The notes: generated by a model from the letters alone, not told the origin. A DNA stretch of 64,000 nt from Clostridia bacterium (GCA_017416855.1 JAFQAZ010000011.1:62001-126000), one strand, 5' to 3'; counted from the first letter of the stretch, positions 31,483 through 40,720 are shown. Numbers and translations are program-made.

Positions 31483-32187
31483 ATGTTAAAAGACAAAATC
31501 AAAGGAACTATTATCGGTGTGGTAATTGGAGCAACATTAACAGGCGGAGTAGCAATGGCAGCAAACACAACAACTTTATATGATGTAGTAGCAAATGGTA
31601 TCAAAATTGTTGTTGATGGTAAAAAGTTAAACCCAACGGACGCAAAGGGTAATAAGGTGGAACCGATGATTTATAACGGAACTACATATCTGCCGGTTCG
31701 TGCAGTTGCTGATGCTTTAGGAAAGTCTGTCTATTGGGACGGGCCTAATTATACGGTTTATCTTGGTGAAATGGATGGCAAACTGGAGTATCCGACTACG
31801 TATATGACCGATTTAAAAAGTATCGGTGAAAGTCCTTGGACAGATAAATCATCGATTGACAATTATGGCAACCGATATACAAATGTTATTAACAATGATA
31901 ATTATGATCATTGTAATTTTGAATATCTTTTGGATATGAAGTATAGCCGTTTTAAGGCAACACTGTTTGTACCAACCACCTCTATTGATGGTACGGGTTA
32001 TTTAGAAATTATTGCTGACGGGAAAACGATTTATACTTCACCGGAAATGACCAAAACGTCTCGTCCGGTAAATATTGATGTTAATGTCACCGGTTGTAAT
32101 AATATAAAAATTAATTTTAGTTGTTGGCATATGGGCTATTTAGACCAAATCCCAATGTGTCTTGCTGATGCCGGTTTCTATCAATAA
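31483..32187 (+). CDS. Secreted protein with copper-amine-oxidase N-like domain
   Basis: 234 residues. Signal peptide (about 1-27, ending VAMAAN), then a copper amine oxidase N-terminal-like domain (KIVVDGKKLNPTD, NGTTYLPVRAVADALG). From about 105 a beta-rich domain follows that resembles NPCBM-type carbohydrate-binding modules (YSRFKATLFVPTTSIDGTGY). It should be surface-located. ATGGAGGTAA upstream gives the start. It is the first gene downstream of the invertible promoter, and no other promoter is obvious in the 22 bp between the right repeat and the start. Confidence 0.82.
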   Translation: MLKDKIKGTIIGVVIGATLTGGVAMAANTTTLYDVVANGIKIVVDGKKLNPTDAKGNKVEPMIYNGTTYLPVRAVADALGKSVYWDGPNYTVYLGEMDGKLEYPTTYMTDLKSIGESPWTDKSSIDNYGNRYTNVINNDNYDHCNFEYLLDMKYSRFKATLFVPTTSIDGTGYLEIIADGKTIYTSPEMTKTSRPVNIDVNVTGCNNIKINFSCWHMGYLDQIPMCLADAGFYQ

Positions 32188-32204
32188 TAAAAAGGAGAAA
32201 AATT

Positions 32205-32279
32205 ATGTTTTGTAAAAAATGTGGCAAACAAATTTCTGACGATTCAGTTTTTTGTTCTTATTGTGGAGAAAAAGAGTAA
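32205..32279 (+). CDS. 24-residue zinc-ribbon micro-protein
   Basis: M-F-C-K-K-C-G-K-Q then C-S-Y-C-G: a complete C-x2-C...C-x2-C ribbon and nothing else. AAAGGAG 7 bp before ATG 32205 supports translation. It may be a true micro-protein or the leftover head of a longer zinc-ribbon membrane protein like the one at 35277. Lies in the envelope operon. Confidence 0.5.
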   Translation: MFCKKCGKQISDDSVFCSYCGEKE

Positions 32280-32341
32280 GAAAATTACTGTTATATGAAT
32301 CCGAAAATAAAATGATTGGGGCGTAATAAGGGGGATTTAAA

Positions 32342-33301
32342 ATGAAAAGAAAGGTATTATCAATTTTAATGATGTTGTATGTAACATCATTATGTGGGTG
32401 TAGCAATGCAGGCAACACACCAAATAACGATGATTTTCTAAACGATTATAAACAATATATTGGAAGTTCTGACATGGAATTCGAACAAGTTGAAGTTATA
32501 AAAGAGCAATTATTTAAAGAAAATAAAAAATTCAATGTGGAGGTTAAGTTTACAGGAAAAGATGATTATGCAAACTATGAAAAGATTACAACATTAACAT
32601 ATAACTACTATGATGATGTTGGTTGGACATTAGAAGACGAAACCACGCATTCCCATGAAACAAAATGTTTTAAGGGTCGAAGCATCACAGAATTAGAGGA
32701 CGATATACAGAAAAATTATTCTAACTATGTTGACGCCTGCAAGGATATGCGAATAAATGAAGTCGGCGGTATTTCCAATAATAATGAGCAAATCATTACC
32801 GTCAGTTGTTTACTGAAAGATGGAAAGGTAATTGGAACATATGATAATACAACACTATTATTTGCATATGAAAATGGAAAATGGAACTTTATTGAGTCTA
32901 GGTTATCTAACGCGAGCAATTACTTTTTAGATATTGTAGGAACAAAGTGGCATAGCGAGATGAATTCGTCAGGGAAGAGAGAAGGAGAAACCATAGAGAT
33001 AATTTCTGTTTCTGACGATAGTAAAACAATTATCTTCAAATACGGGGAAATTAGCTGTACTGCTAATTTTGCCGGGGAATATAACGATTTCAAAACTAGC
33101 CATGTTAAATATATCCCAAAGGAAAAAATATATCTGGGTGAAGCGAAAGTAATTAGCAGCAAATATAAAGTTTACCTACAAGAAATTCGATTTGCTACAT
33201 TTGCTGGGGCAGGAAATGATTCTATAATTATAGAGGGAAGAATGGATGGGTGGAATGGTTATGACCCGACTAGAACTTATTTTTACAATATAATTAATTA
33301 A
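32342..33301 (+). CDS. Lipoprotein, unknown
   Basis: 319 residues. Signal with a lipobox (VTSLCGCSNAG; lipidated Cys near 20). The mature part alternates strands, with KFNVEVKFTGKDDYANYEKI early on. No known family. It should be fixed to the outer face of the membrane. Part of the same-strand run 31483-37450. Confidence 0.7.
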   Translation: MKRKVLSILMMLYVTSLCGCSNAGNTPNNDDFLNDYKQYIGSSDMEFEQVEVIKEQLFKENKKFNVEVKFTGKDDYANYEKITTLTYNYYDDVGWTLEDETTHSHETKCFKGRSITELEDDIQKNYSNYVDACKDMRINEVGGISNNNEQIITVSCLLKDGKVIGTYDNTTLLFAYENGKWNFIESRLSNASNYFLDIVGTKWHSEMNSSGKREGETIEIISVSDDSKTIIFKYGEISCTANFAGEYNDFKTSHVKYIPKEKIYLGEAKVISSKYKVYLQEIRFATFAGAGNDSIIIEGRMDGWNGYDPTRTYFYNIIN

Positions 33302-33350
33302 CCAATATATGAGAAATGAGATTTTAATTAAACAATAGAAAGGAAAAAAC

Positions 33351-35252
33351 ATGAAAAGAATAATTAGTTTAATTTTAGTTGTTATAATGGCTTTGTGTTT
33401 ATGCACGGTATCTGTCAGCGCTGCAACAGGACAGGATATTGTAAATGATTTGAATGACAATTATGTGGGCAAATATCCCTATGTATTGAATACGCATGGA
33501 CCAAAAACTTTTGATTGCTCCGGCTTGGTATATTATGTATACAAACAGCACGGTGTAACCCTGCCGTATGTTACAAGTGCGGATTGGACCAAATACGGAA
33601 CTGTAATAACGGACAGAAGTCAATTAAAAAGCGGTGATATCCTGTTGTTTGGTTCATCTAAGACAAGTTTAAACCATATAGGAATTTATGACGCAAATGG
33701 TGGATATATTATTCAAGCATTAAACAGTCGATATGGCATTATAAGGAAGCCAACTCTTTCAGAATGGGTATCGAGTTCCAGTTGGAACAGCAACGGCAGT
33801 AATCAGTTTCAGTATGCAATTCGTGTATTTGGCGGAGAAAGTTCCAATAATAGTAATTCATCCAACTCTGGAAACACTTCCTCTTCTTCGTCTTCAAAGC
33901 CTTGTATATCAAATCCCAATCGTACACTTAGATGGAAAGAGTTAAATAGTACATATGATGTAACCACAAAGGAATTACAGGAATGTCTTAATTACATCAT
34001 GAAAGCCGGACTTAAGGTAGATGGAAAATATGGTATTGCTACACATGATGTAGTAAAAGAATTTCAAGGACAATATGGTTTAAAGGTAGATGGTGATGCG
34101 GGTCCACAAACATTAAAGAAGGTAAATGAAGTTTTGTCCAGCATGGGAGGGGGTCATACTCATAGTTTCACCGGAACTTGGCACGAAGCAGTGCATCCAC
34201 ATAGAGAATACAGGAAATGTAGCAGTTGCGGAGAAACAGAACTAACTGGTAATACCGTATCCGATGCTAATTGTGCTCAATGTACAACACCGGGAAAGCC
34301 TAGCCTACTGAATATGAAACAGGAGTATGTTGAGGGTACAGAAATCAAGTTTACATGGAATCCCACAGTTAACACAACCCACTATAATTTATACATAAGC
34401 AAGCAGGATGCAAGTGGCGAGTATAAATATTATGAAAATGTTTTTTATGCAGAATCAGGCATGACACGCAACTTTGATGCTGGAAAATATAAAGTTTTCC
34501 TCCAACCTACAAACTCAAACGCATGGACAGATGACAAATCAACATGGCGTTACACAAATAGCGATATGTATTATTTTGAAGTAACCGAAAAGCATACGCA
34601 CGAGTATGCAGAGAAGTATGATAAAAAACATCCTCACAAAGTTTACAAAGAGTGTGATTGTGGTGATATTCAGTATTCTGACGAAACTAAAAAAGTTAAA
34701 AACTGTGAAGAATGTTATCCGCACGAACATGATTATGTTGCTAAATACGAAACAACACATCCGCATGAAAAGTACTGGATTTGTGATTGTGGAGAAATGA
34801 AGGAAACTGGTGAGACAAAAAAGATAAGCGGATGCTCAGAATGTTATCCAATCGTAGAAAAAAAGACGTTAAAACTACAAATAGGAATTCCTAATATGTA
34901 TGTGGACGGGCAAATTCAAGAAATTGATCCCGGCAGGGGAACGGCACCTGTTATTCAAAATGAAAGAACACTGCTTCCTATTCGTATGGTAATGGAAACT
35001 TTTGGGGCTTATGTTCTTTGGAATGAAATTGAAAATAAAGTGACTATTTATGCAGGCGATACAACAATGGAATTTTGGATTAATAACACTAGAGCCACAG
35101 TAGATGGCAAAATATTCACTATGGATGTTGCCCCAACTATTATTAATGAAAGAACCTTTATGCCCCTAAGGTTTATTGCGGAAAATATGGGGCTCAACGT
35201 TGGCTGGAATGGTATTAATCAAACTGTTACCATTGAAGGAGAAATTTCATAA
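33351..35252 (+). CDS. Multidomain secreted cell-wall hydrolase (NlpC/P60)
   Basis: 633 residues in order: signal peptide (1-24); NlpC/P60 peptidase (about 27-165) with catalytic Cys56 in DCSGLVYY and His109 in LNHIGIYD; Ser/Asn-rich linker; peptidoglycan-binding domain (about 195-262, GLKVDGKYGIATHDVVKEFQ). Then come three copies of a Cys/His unit with the pattern H-P-H-x-x-Y/W-x-x-C-x-C-G, the second and third closing in C-x-x-C-Y-P; a fibronectin-like insert lies between units 1 and 2. A C-terminal copper amine oxidase N-like domain (about 520-633) ends it. It should cut peptidoglycan stem peptides outside the cell. Confidence 0.88.
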   Translation: MKRIISLILVVIMALCLCTVSVSAATGQDIVNDLNDNYVGKYPYVLNTHGPKTFDCSGLVYYVYKQHGVTLPYVTSADWTKYGTVITDRSQLKSGDILLFGSSKTSLNHIGIYDANGGYIIQALNSRYGIIRKPTLSEWVSSSSWNSNGSNQFQYAIRVFGGESSNNSNSSNSGNTSSSSSSKPCISNPNRTLRWKELNSTYDVTTKELQECLNYIMKAGLKVDGKYGIATHDVVKEFQGQYGLKVDGDAGPQTLKKVNEVLSSMGGGHTHSFTGTWHEAVHPHREYRKCSSCGETELTGNTVSDANCAQCTTPGKPSLLNMKQEYVEGTEIKFTWNPTVNTTHYNLYISKQDASGEYKYYENVFYAESGMTRNFDAGKYKVFLQPTNSNAWTDDKSTWRYTNSDMYYFEVTEKHTHEYAEKYDKKHPHKVYKECDCGDIQYSDETKKVKNCEECYPHEHDYVAKYETTHPHEKYWICDCGEMKETGETKKISGCSECYPIVEKKTLKLQIGIPNMYVDGQIQEIDPGRGTAPVIQNERTLLPIRMVMETFGAYVLWNEIENKVTIYAGDTTMEFWINNTRATVDGKIFTMDVAPTIINERTFMPLRFIAENMGLNVGWNGINQTVTIEGEIS

Positions 35253-35276
35253 TTAATAAAAGGGGGGGATGATATT

Positions 35277-37211
35277 ATGCAATGTAATCATTGCGGAGAA
35301 AGAATTAAAACTGGTGCAAGCTACTGTGCAAAATGTGGTGAAGAAGTTACTTTATCAAAAGATAATGTTCCTAAATATAAAGCTAAAATGATTACTTATA
35401 TTCTTCTTTGTTCTGTTGTTTTCATTATTATATTGCTTGTTGGAATAATTTGGAATTGGGCATCAACTCGTTATACAGGGAGCATGGCTGTTGAGGAGCA
35501 CCCTATCGTTTATGTAAAAAACAACGAGCATTTAATGCTAAAACATCAAAAACAGGAGGAAGCCTGGGAAATTACTAATACTTTTGGTGCGTGTATTGAT
35601 GAAGATGGGTATGAGTATGAGAAAATAGAAGTATCCAGAGACGGACGAATTTTGTTTTTCGCTGATAATATTTCAACAACGTCGCGTGATGGCGGATATT
35701 TACATTATGATATCAAATATGATTTATATTATAGATATACAAATCAAAAGGAATTGAAAGATAAAAACGCAGAAAAACAAGGGTATTTTATTTCTGCCAA
35801 TGTTTTAAATTTTGATGCAGCACAAGACGGAAGTTTTGTCGTATATCTAAGAAATGACGAATTGTGTCTTTCGCAGTTAAATGATGAAATAATTATAGCA
35901 GATGATGTTTCTGCTTTCATGCTTAGTGATGACGAAAAGATAGTTACATTTAATAAAAAAGGAGGAGGGCTTTACATATACCGACTTGGAGCAGGAGTTG
36001 AGGCTGAAACTCTCTATAGTGGCAACGACACGGTTGCTCTTTATTCGGTATATATGGAAAATGATAAAATCATATATAAAACCGGCACATATCAGGATGG
36101 ATATAAAGTATTTATAAAAGAAAGCACCGAGGAGCCCGTTCAGGTTACAGAAGACATTTATGATATGTATGTAAACAATGGCATAATATATGTAACAAAG
36201 CAGAATGAACACAAGCTAGGGTTTGACGATTTATTCGCAAACGATTTAGGTAATATTTCACAGCCTACAAAACCTAATATATCTAATTATGAAAAACCTT
36301 CAAAAAATGGTTCGTATATGCTTACTGACTATGATGCCTATGATGATGCTATGGATTTATATTATAAAAAAAATACCGCATATGAAATTAAAGATTATTA
36401 TGATAAAAATCCGTTGACAGAGAATACATACGCACTGTATAAAATAGAGAATGGCGAAATGCAAAAAATAGATGACGACTTATCGTTCGGCGAATTTTAT
36501 TCGGGGGACTATGGCGGGAATACTCCAATTATATTTCATAAAAAGTTAGATAGTGGTTCAAAAGTGAAATTAAGTGATGTAGGTAGCTTAAATGCTGCAA
36601 AAAATAAAGTAAAAGAAAGCCAACAAGAAAAAAACAGTATGGCATATGATGTATTCTTATTAACTCCGAGTGGTAAATATATATGTTTGGGAAACAGTAA
36701 CGATGGCGCCGGAGGCGGTCTAATTTCATTGGACGAAAAGTATTTTTATAGAAACGAACATATACTCAGTGACGGACGAGGTATCGTTGTAAAGTACGAA
36801 ATTACAAATGATGGTTTGGTTAATGCACAGGAAATTTATCAAGGCGCACAAAGCATGTATTTTTACAAAGATTATCTTATCATTAATTCAAGTGATGCTA
36901 CCGTTTTATATGATGGACAAAGATGCCACCAATTAAAAAATGAGGGAGATTATACCAGTAATTGGTATGATGATGGTGTGTATTATTACTTTAGTGAATA
37001 TGATAGAAATGATCAGTCAGGAATACTTATGAAGTTTCAAAATGGCGAAAAAATTCAAATAGATACAGACGTCCATACAATGATGTTACATGGCACAGAT
37101 GTTTATTATTTAAAACATTATAACACAAACAGACAAAAAGGAGATCTGTATCAATATAAAAATGGTATTTCAACCAAAATCGATTCGGATGTCAGTTGGT
37201 TTGGCTATTAA
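35277..37211 (+). CDS. Zinc-ribbon membrane protein with large extracellular repeat domain
   Basis: 644 residues. Cytosolic zinc ribbon (CNHCGERIKTGASYCAKCGE, residues 3-22), one membrane segment (about 40-62), then about 580 residues of outside domain with repeated strand motifs of the YDGQ / YLKHYN kind, suggesting a beta-propeller-like fold. Similar ribbon-plus-TM-plus-repeat proteins are common in Clostridia without known function. Strong AGGGGGGGA ribosome site. Same operon as the NlpC/P60 protein. Confidence 0.75.
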   Translation: MQCNHCGERIKTGASYCAKCGEEVTLSKDNVPKYKAKMITYILLCSVVFIIILLVGIIWNWASTRYTGSMAVEEHPIVYVKNNEHLMLKHQKQEEAWEITNTFGACIDEDGYEYEKIEVSRDGRILFFADNISTTSRDGGYLHYDIKYDLYYRYTNQKELKDKNAEKQGYFISANVLNFDAAQDGSFVVYLRNDELCLSQLNDEIIIADDVSAFMLSDDEKIVTFNKKGGGLYIYRLGAGVEAETLYSGNDTVALYSVYMENDKIIYKTGTYQDGYKVFIKESTEEPVQVTEDIYDMYVNNGIIYVTKQNEHKLGFDDLFANDLGNISQPTKPNISNYEKPSKNGSYMLTDYDAYDDAMDLYYKKNTAYEIKDYYDKNPLTENTYALYKIENGEMQKIDDDLSFGEFYSGDYGGNTPIIFHKKLDSGSKVKLSDVGSLNAAKNKVKESQQEKNSMAYDVFLLTPSGKYICLGNSNDGAGGGLISLDEKYFYRNEHILSDGRGIVVKYEITNDGLVNAQEIYQGAQSMYFYKDYLIINSSDATVLYDGQRCHQLKNEGDYTSNWYDDGVYYYFSEYDRNDQSGILMKFQNGEKIQIDTDVHTMMLHGTDVYYLKHYNTNRQKGDLYQYKNGISTKIDSDVSWFGY

Positions 37212-37243
37212 TATTTTAATTACTGAACAGAAAGGAAAAAGAT

Positions 37244-37450
37244 ATGAAAAAAATTAATTTATGTTTATTACTGATTGTTTTTTTGTGTATGCTTTGTGGT
37301 TGTGGTAAATCATATACTTGCTATGATTGCGGAAAAAGTACCACTAAAGCCTATTACAATATGGATGCAAAAATAGAAAAAGTAATGTGTGAGGAATGTG
37401 CAAGGAAGTATTGGATGCCGATGCCTTACCAAAATTATAGAGTAAATTAG
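37244..37450 (+). CDS. Small Cys-rich lipoprotein
   Basis: 68 residues. Lipobox LCGC at about 17-20, then two C-x2-C pairs (CYDCGK and CEEC), a surface-exposed zinc-ribbon-like unit. GAAAGGAAAAAG upstream. It is the last gene of the run governed by the switch, before promoter P2. Unknown function. Confidence 0.65.
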   Translation: MKKINLCLLLIVFLCMLCGCGKSYTCYDCGKSTTKAYYNMDAKIEKVMCEECARKYWMPMPYQNYRVN

Positions 37451-37466
37451 TTTATAGAATTTTTAA

Positions 37467-37516
37467 ATTCCTTCGTTGACTTCCGCCTCTTCTTGTGGTA
37501 CTGTTTGTGTCGCAAG
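37467..37516 (+). promoter_or_regulatory. Repeated promoter P2 with dyad operator
   Basis: ATTCCTTCG, TTGACT (37476-37481), 17 bp, TACTGT (37499-37504). CTTGTG (37492-37497) and CGCAAG (37511-37516) form the imperfect dyad over the -10; the right arm merges with the ribosome site AAGGAGGTGA. Confidence 0.75.
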
Positions 37517-37529
37517 GAGGTGAAATCAA

Positions 37530-37814
37530 ATGAAAGTGCTTGAAGAATTCTGGTATGGCAATATTAACCCGATGGAAAGACCATTTCAAAGCCAAAGAAA
37601 GTTTGACAAAGTATTCAGGGTGTTGACTAAAAATGAAGAAGAATTGCTCAAGAATCTAAATGAGCAAGAAAAAGAATTGTTTGACAAAGTCAAAACCTGT
37701 TATGACGAAATGATACAAATAACAGAATGTCAAACCTTTATAAAAGGATTTAAATTAGGAGCAAGGTTCTTTATAGAATGCTTTGAAAATGATACCGACA
37801 TATTCGATGAATGA
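37530..37814 (+). CDS. DUF6809-like small protein
   Basis: 94 residues, N-terminus LEEFWYGNINPMERPF typical of a small helical family (DUF6809, recognised with moderate certainty) common on clostridial mobile elements. The remainder is helical: KNEEELLKNLNEQEKELFDK. Function unknown. AAGGAGGTGA ribosome site; expressed from P2. Confidence 0.65.
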   Translation: MKVLEEFWYGNINPMERPFQSQRKFDKVFRVLTKNEEELLKNLNEQEKELFDKVKTCYDEMIQITECQTFIKGFKLGARFFIECFENDTDIFDE

Positions 37815-37862
37815 AATTCGAGTATGTCGGTATTTTTATACCCAAAATGAAAGGATGAGTTT

Positions 37863-38405
37863 ATGAAAAAGAAAATAATATGTACGTCACTTGCTATAAC
37901 AATGTTGCTGACACAAACAGCATCGGCAGCACCTTGGCAATGGCATAGGGATGAACTGATATACGATAGTGAAATCAGGTTCTTTGGAAATGTCACCTTG
38001 CAATTCGCATCGGACGGCGGAAGCTTTATCAGGCCAAAAACGAAAAGATACGGCGAGAGCATCAGCCTTGAAAGTTATGTCCCCACAAAATACGGATACA
38101 TCTTCAAAGGATGGTTCACAGACCCAAGAACAAAGCAGAATCAGGTAACAACATTCAAATTCACAAAGCCTGATGTACTTTATGCAAAATGGGAAAAGAA
38201 TCCAGAAGCACCCATAAATCCAAAGGACGAAATTATGGCAATAGACACCTGCTACCTCACAGATGAGGAAACTAAAATACGAAATGAAATCATAGAAGAA
38301 AAAAACAAAGCCTACATAGACGGTTTCGGCTATGTAGCCCCGAGTAAAACAAAAACTATCATAGTAGGCTCGGATGGCGATATAAATAAAATGGTAGGTT
38401 ATTAA
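37863..38405 (+). CDS. Secreted protein with InlB B-repeat
   Basis: 180 residues. Signal peptide (about 1-23, ASAAP), then one Listeria-Bacteroides (InlB B-type) repeat, about 45-113, with YGYIFKGWFTDPRTKQNQVT and a closing VLYAKWEK. The tail is short and lacks a sortase motif. Such repeats mediate surface contacts. It follows the DUF6809-like gene on the same strand. Confidence 0.8.
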   Translation: MKKKIICTSLAITMLLTQTASAAPWQWHRDELIYDSEIRFFGNVTLQFASDGGSFIRPKTKRYGESISLESYVPTKYGYIFKGWFTDPRTKQNQVTTFKFTKPDVLYAKWEKNPEAPINPKDEIMAIDTCYLTDEETKIRNEIIEEKNKAYIDGFGYVAPSKTKTIIVGSDGDINKMVGY

Positions 38406-38460
38406 TACAGAGAGATAAATTAAAATAATGCCCATTCTTATTCCAAAAACGCACAATATT

Positions 38461-38515
38461 AAGGGGTATGTGAACCGAACTCATAATGAGCAAGGTAAAC
38501 ATACCCCTTTAACTT
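38461..38515. terminator. Bidirectional hairpin terminator
   Basis: AAGGGGTATGT (38461-38471) and ACATACCCCTT (38499-38509) with an inner CTCATAATGAG. It lies between the convergent secreted-protein gene and the DUF6076 gene. Confidence 0.7.
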
Positions 38516-38534
38516 TCATTTTGCCAATATCTGC

Positions 38535-39536
38535 TTATTTGTTGGCGTTTAAATCGTATTTTTTCTTATTCTCCGTTATAATAATCGAAAGCGCTTCCTC
38601 TTTGGTAATTTCACCAAGCTGATATTTTTCAAGTGCCGGCTGGGCTTTTTTACGCCATTTATTAAGGCGCCTCTCTGCGGCAAGCTCTTCCTTGGTTTCC
38701 ATAATTGGGTTTCTTGCTCGTTCTTTTCGGCGTTGCAACTTGCGTTCATTCTGCCGATAAGCTCTTAAAACATCATCAGCATTTTCGTCTTGTCTTCTTT
38801 TTTTCGAAGGTCCGATATCTTTGCAAGTACGTCCGTCCCTAATAACTCTGTCACAGTACAGGGTTTCTTTTTTTGTCTTAGGAACGAAATATCTTCCACA
38901 GCAGTTGCACCTCTGCACACAATAGCCTGCAGCAATAAACTGCTGAACTATGAAAATATAATACTGCGATAGTGAACGGAACACATACTCGTATGTCAAA
39001 TTCTTTCCGTTAAACATACAACGAGTGGGAGCCGTAACTTCAGTAAACTGTTTAAAATCCCGTTTAAAATTCAAGTCTATACCATCAGAAGTCCGATGTA
39101 AAAACTCCATCAGGTGCCTATAGAACATATAAATATCATACAGGCAAGCACGCATCTCGTGTACAGCTTCAAAAATATAGTATGTGGTGCCATCATCCAC
39201 AGGAACACTATCCTTAAGCAATGTGCTGGTAAGAGTACCCATAACAAAATCTTTTTTCTGTAAACTCTTGCATGAATCGGAAACGATGTTAGCAAATTTT
39301 ATAAACTCGTCCACATTAACCTCGGATTTATACTCTTCATTTCCAACAACATCTTCAGCGGCAGTATCAATTTCAGTAAGCATTTCAAGGTAGGGTTCGA
39401 AGTTCTGCTCGGAGAAAGAAATAATCTCATCCTTGATTGTAGTAGCAGGTAGTTTGCGTTGGAAGCCCCTAAAGATAATCCTTTTAGTCATAGTCCCGTC
39501 AGAAGTCATCTTAATATATAAACCATCGTACTCCAT
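38535..39536 (-). CDS. DUF6076-like protein
   Basis: 333 residues. A long helical N-terminal region leads to a Cys cluster QRCNCCGRYFVPKTKKETLY followed by CDRVIRDGRTC (near residues 210-245), probably a zinc site. The C-terminus is very basic (NERKLQRRKERARNPIM). The build suggests nucleic-acid binding. GAGGTG on the minus strand selects the start at 39536. It is divergent from the replication-initiator-like gene, and both are typical of integrative elements in Clostridia. Confidence 0.65.
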   Translation of the reverse strand: MEYDGLYIKMTSDGTMTKRIIFRGFQRKLPATTIKDEIISFSEQNFEPYLEMLTEIDTAAEDVVGNEEYKSEVNVDEFIKFANIVSDSCKSLQKKDFVMGTLTSTLLKDSVPVDDGTTYYIFEAVHEMRACLYDIYMFYRHLMEFLHRTSDGIDLNFKRDFKQFTEVTAPTRCMFNGKNLTYEYVFRSLSQYYIFIVQQFIAAGYCVQRCNCCGRYFVPKTKKETLYCDRVIRDGRTCKDIGPSKKRRQDENADDVLRAYRQNERKLQRRKERARNPIMETKEELAAERRLNKWRKKAQPALEKYQLGEITKEEALSIIITENKKKYDLNANK

Positions 39537-39595
39537 AGCGCACCTCGTTGTGGTTAAGTAATAATTATATAAAACACTTGAACACAAATATACAT

Positions 39596-39625
39596 TTGGA
39601 AGCGTGTTTCTAGGTATATTATAAT
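39596..39625 (+). promoter_or_regulatory. Promoter of the replication-initiator-like gene
   Basis: TTGGAA (39596-39601), 18 bp, TATAAT (39620-39625); AGGAGGAATT ribosome site follows at 39661. Confidence 0.6.
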
Positions 39626-39677
39626 GATACCATACTCGAGTATAAAATTCAATAAATAACAGGAGGAATTAGTTATT

Positions 39678-40442
39678 ATGAAAAAGAGAAATGGATATTT
39701 TAAAGTTGACAGAGGATTTTTTGAGTTAGGGCTTAGACCTCATACTGCGATGGTGTATCTTTATTTACTGTCGAGTATCAACAAGGATACGAGACAGTGC
39801 TGGCCTAGTATGAAGACCATCGCAAGGAAGCTTAACATCAGCAAGAGTACTGTTGAAAAAGCGGTTGTGGAATTGGAACAGAGAACACTTATCATCAAGT
39901 CAAACCGCAGCCGCGACAGTCGTATCATCAGCAACCTCTACACCCTGCCTGATGGTATTGCATATTACCACAGAGAAGGTAAGGATGAGTTTTTGTATAT
40001 GGTACCCCGTGACTCTGACGAGGGTGGTGCTACCGGAACAGGCGGTCAGGAAATAAATAAAGAAAAAGAATTGAAAGATAATTATTTGAATAATCAATCA
40101 TTCAATAAGAGTCTTGATGAAATTCTTGACCTGGCCTACCTCGATGGAATCAAAGACAAGTATCGCAGAGATTACATCCAAAGTATCATCACCAAGATGT
40201 ACTACTCGGACTTCATCAAGGTAAATAATGCACGGATACCTCGTGAGCAAATCATCAAACAGCTCTCAAGAATCACACCTGATACCATTGAGTTTATGAT
40301 GAAGAAGATGCTTGAAAACACCGGCAGTATGTCAAATGAAGTGGGTTATGCCATCGCTTGTCTATACAATGCGATAGACGGAATTGACATAGATGTGGAA
40401 GTTGACATCGCCAGAGATTTTGGTTACAGGGGGTGTTATTGA
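39678..40442 (+). CDS. Replication-initiator-like winged-HTH protein
   Basis: 254 residues. N-terminal helix-turn-helix (about 12-95): HTAMVYLYLLSSINKDTRQC, WPSMKTIARKLNISKSTVEK, AVVELEQRTLIIKSNRS. The second half (about 140-254) is a helical domain (YRRDYIQSIITKMYYSDFIK) resembling DnaD-like or RepA-type replisome proteins. It may start replication of an excised circular form. Its stop overlaps the next start by one base (TGATG). Confidence 0.75.
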   Translation: MKKRNGYFKVDRGFFELGLRPHTAMVYLYLLSSINKDTRQCWPSMKTIARKLNISKSTVEKAVVELEQRTLIIKSNRSRDSRIISNLYTLPDGIAYYHREGKDEFLYMVPRDSDEGGATGTGGQEINKEKELKDNYLNNQSFNKSLDEILDLAYLDGIKDKYRRDYIQSIITKMYYSDFIKVNNARIPREQIIKQLSRITPDTIEFMMKKMLENTGSMSNEVGYAIACLYNAIDGIDIDVEVDIARDFGYRGCY

Positions 40443-40675
40443 TGAAATTATCTGCCTACGAGCGTGAGACTATTATTCTTTTCAACGAGACAAGTGAGCC
40501 TGCTGAGGTGTTCACTTACAACAAGAGAATGATAAGAAAACTCGAAAGACTTGCTAAAAAGTTCCCCAATGAATTCAGGCTCAAGTCTGATAACGGGGAC
40601 GGCGGAATGACCTACATAGTACCCAAAAACAGAATCCTGATTAGCACACCGAAGCGGAAAACTGCGACAGAATAA
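40442..40675 (+). CDS. Small conserved element protein
   Basis: 77 residues starting MKLSAYERETIILFNETSEP, followed by AEVFTYNKRMIRKLERLAKK and a basic C-terminus. This sequence style is widespread on clostridial integrative elements next to replication genes; the function is unknown, but its basic charge suggests DNA or RNA contact. Coupled to the initiator-like gene by the overlapping TGATG. Confidence 0.7.
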   Translation: MKLSAYERETIILFNETSEPAEVFTYNKRMIRKLERLAKKFPNEFRLKSDNGDGGMTYIVPKNRILISTPKRKTATE

Positions 40676-40691
40676 AATGAAGCAGGAAAAG

Positions 40692-40720
40692 GCATTGGTG
40701 TCGGACACCGACACCAATGC
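40692..40720. repeat. Perfect 13-bp-arm hairpin near mobilisation/replication genes
   Basis: GCATTGGTGTCGG (40692-40704), ACA, CCGACACCAATGC (40708-40720). No T-tract follows, so it is not a typical terminator. A second GC-rich inverted repeat (CCACCGGCA/TGCCGTTGG) lies just to the right. Candidate origin of replication or transfer. Confidence 0.5.

Noticed and set aside
38428-38622. 64-codon plus-strand frame
   Set aside because: Covers the bidirectional terminator and the 3' end of the DUF6076 gene; no ribosome site.
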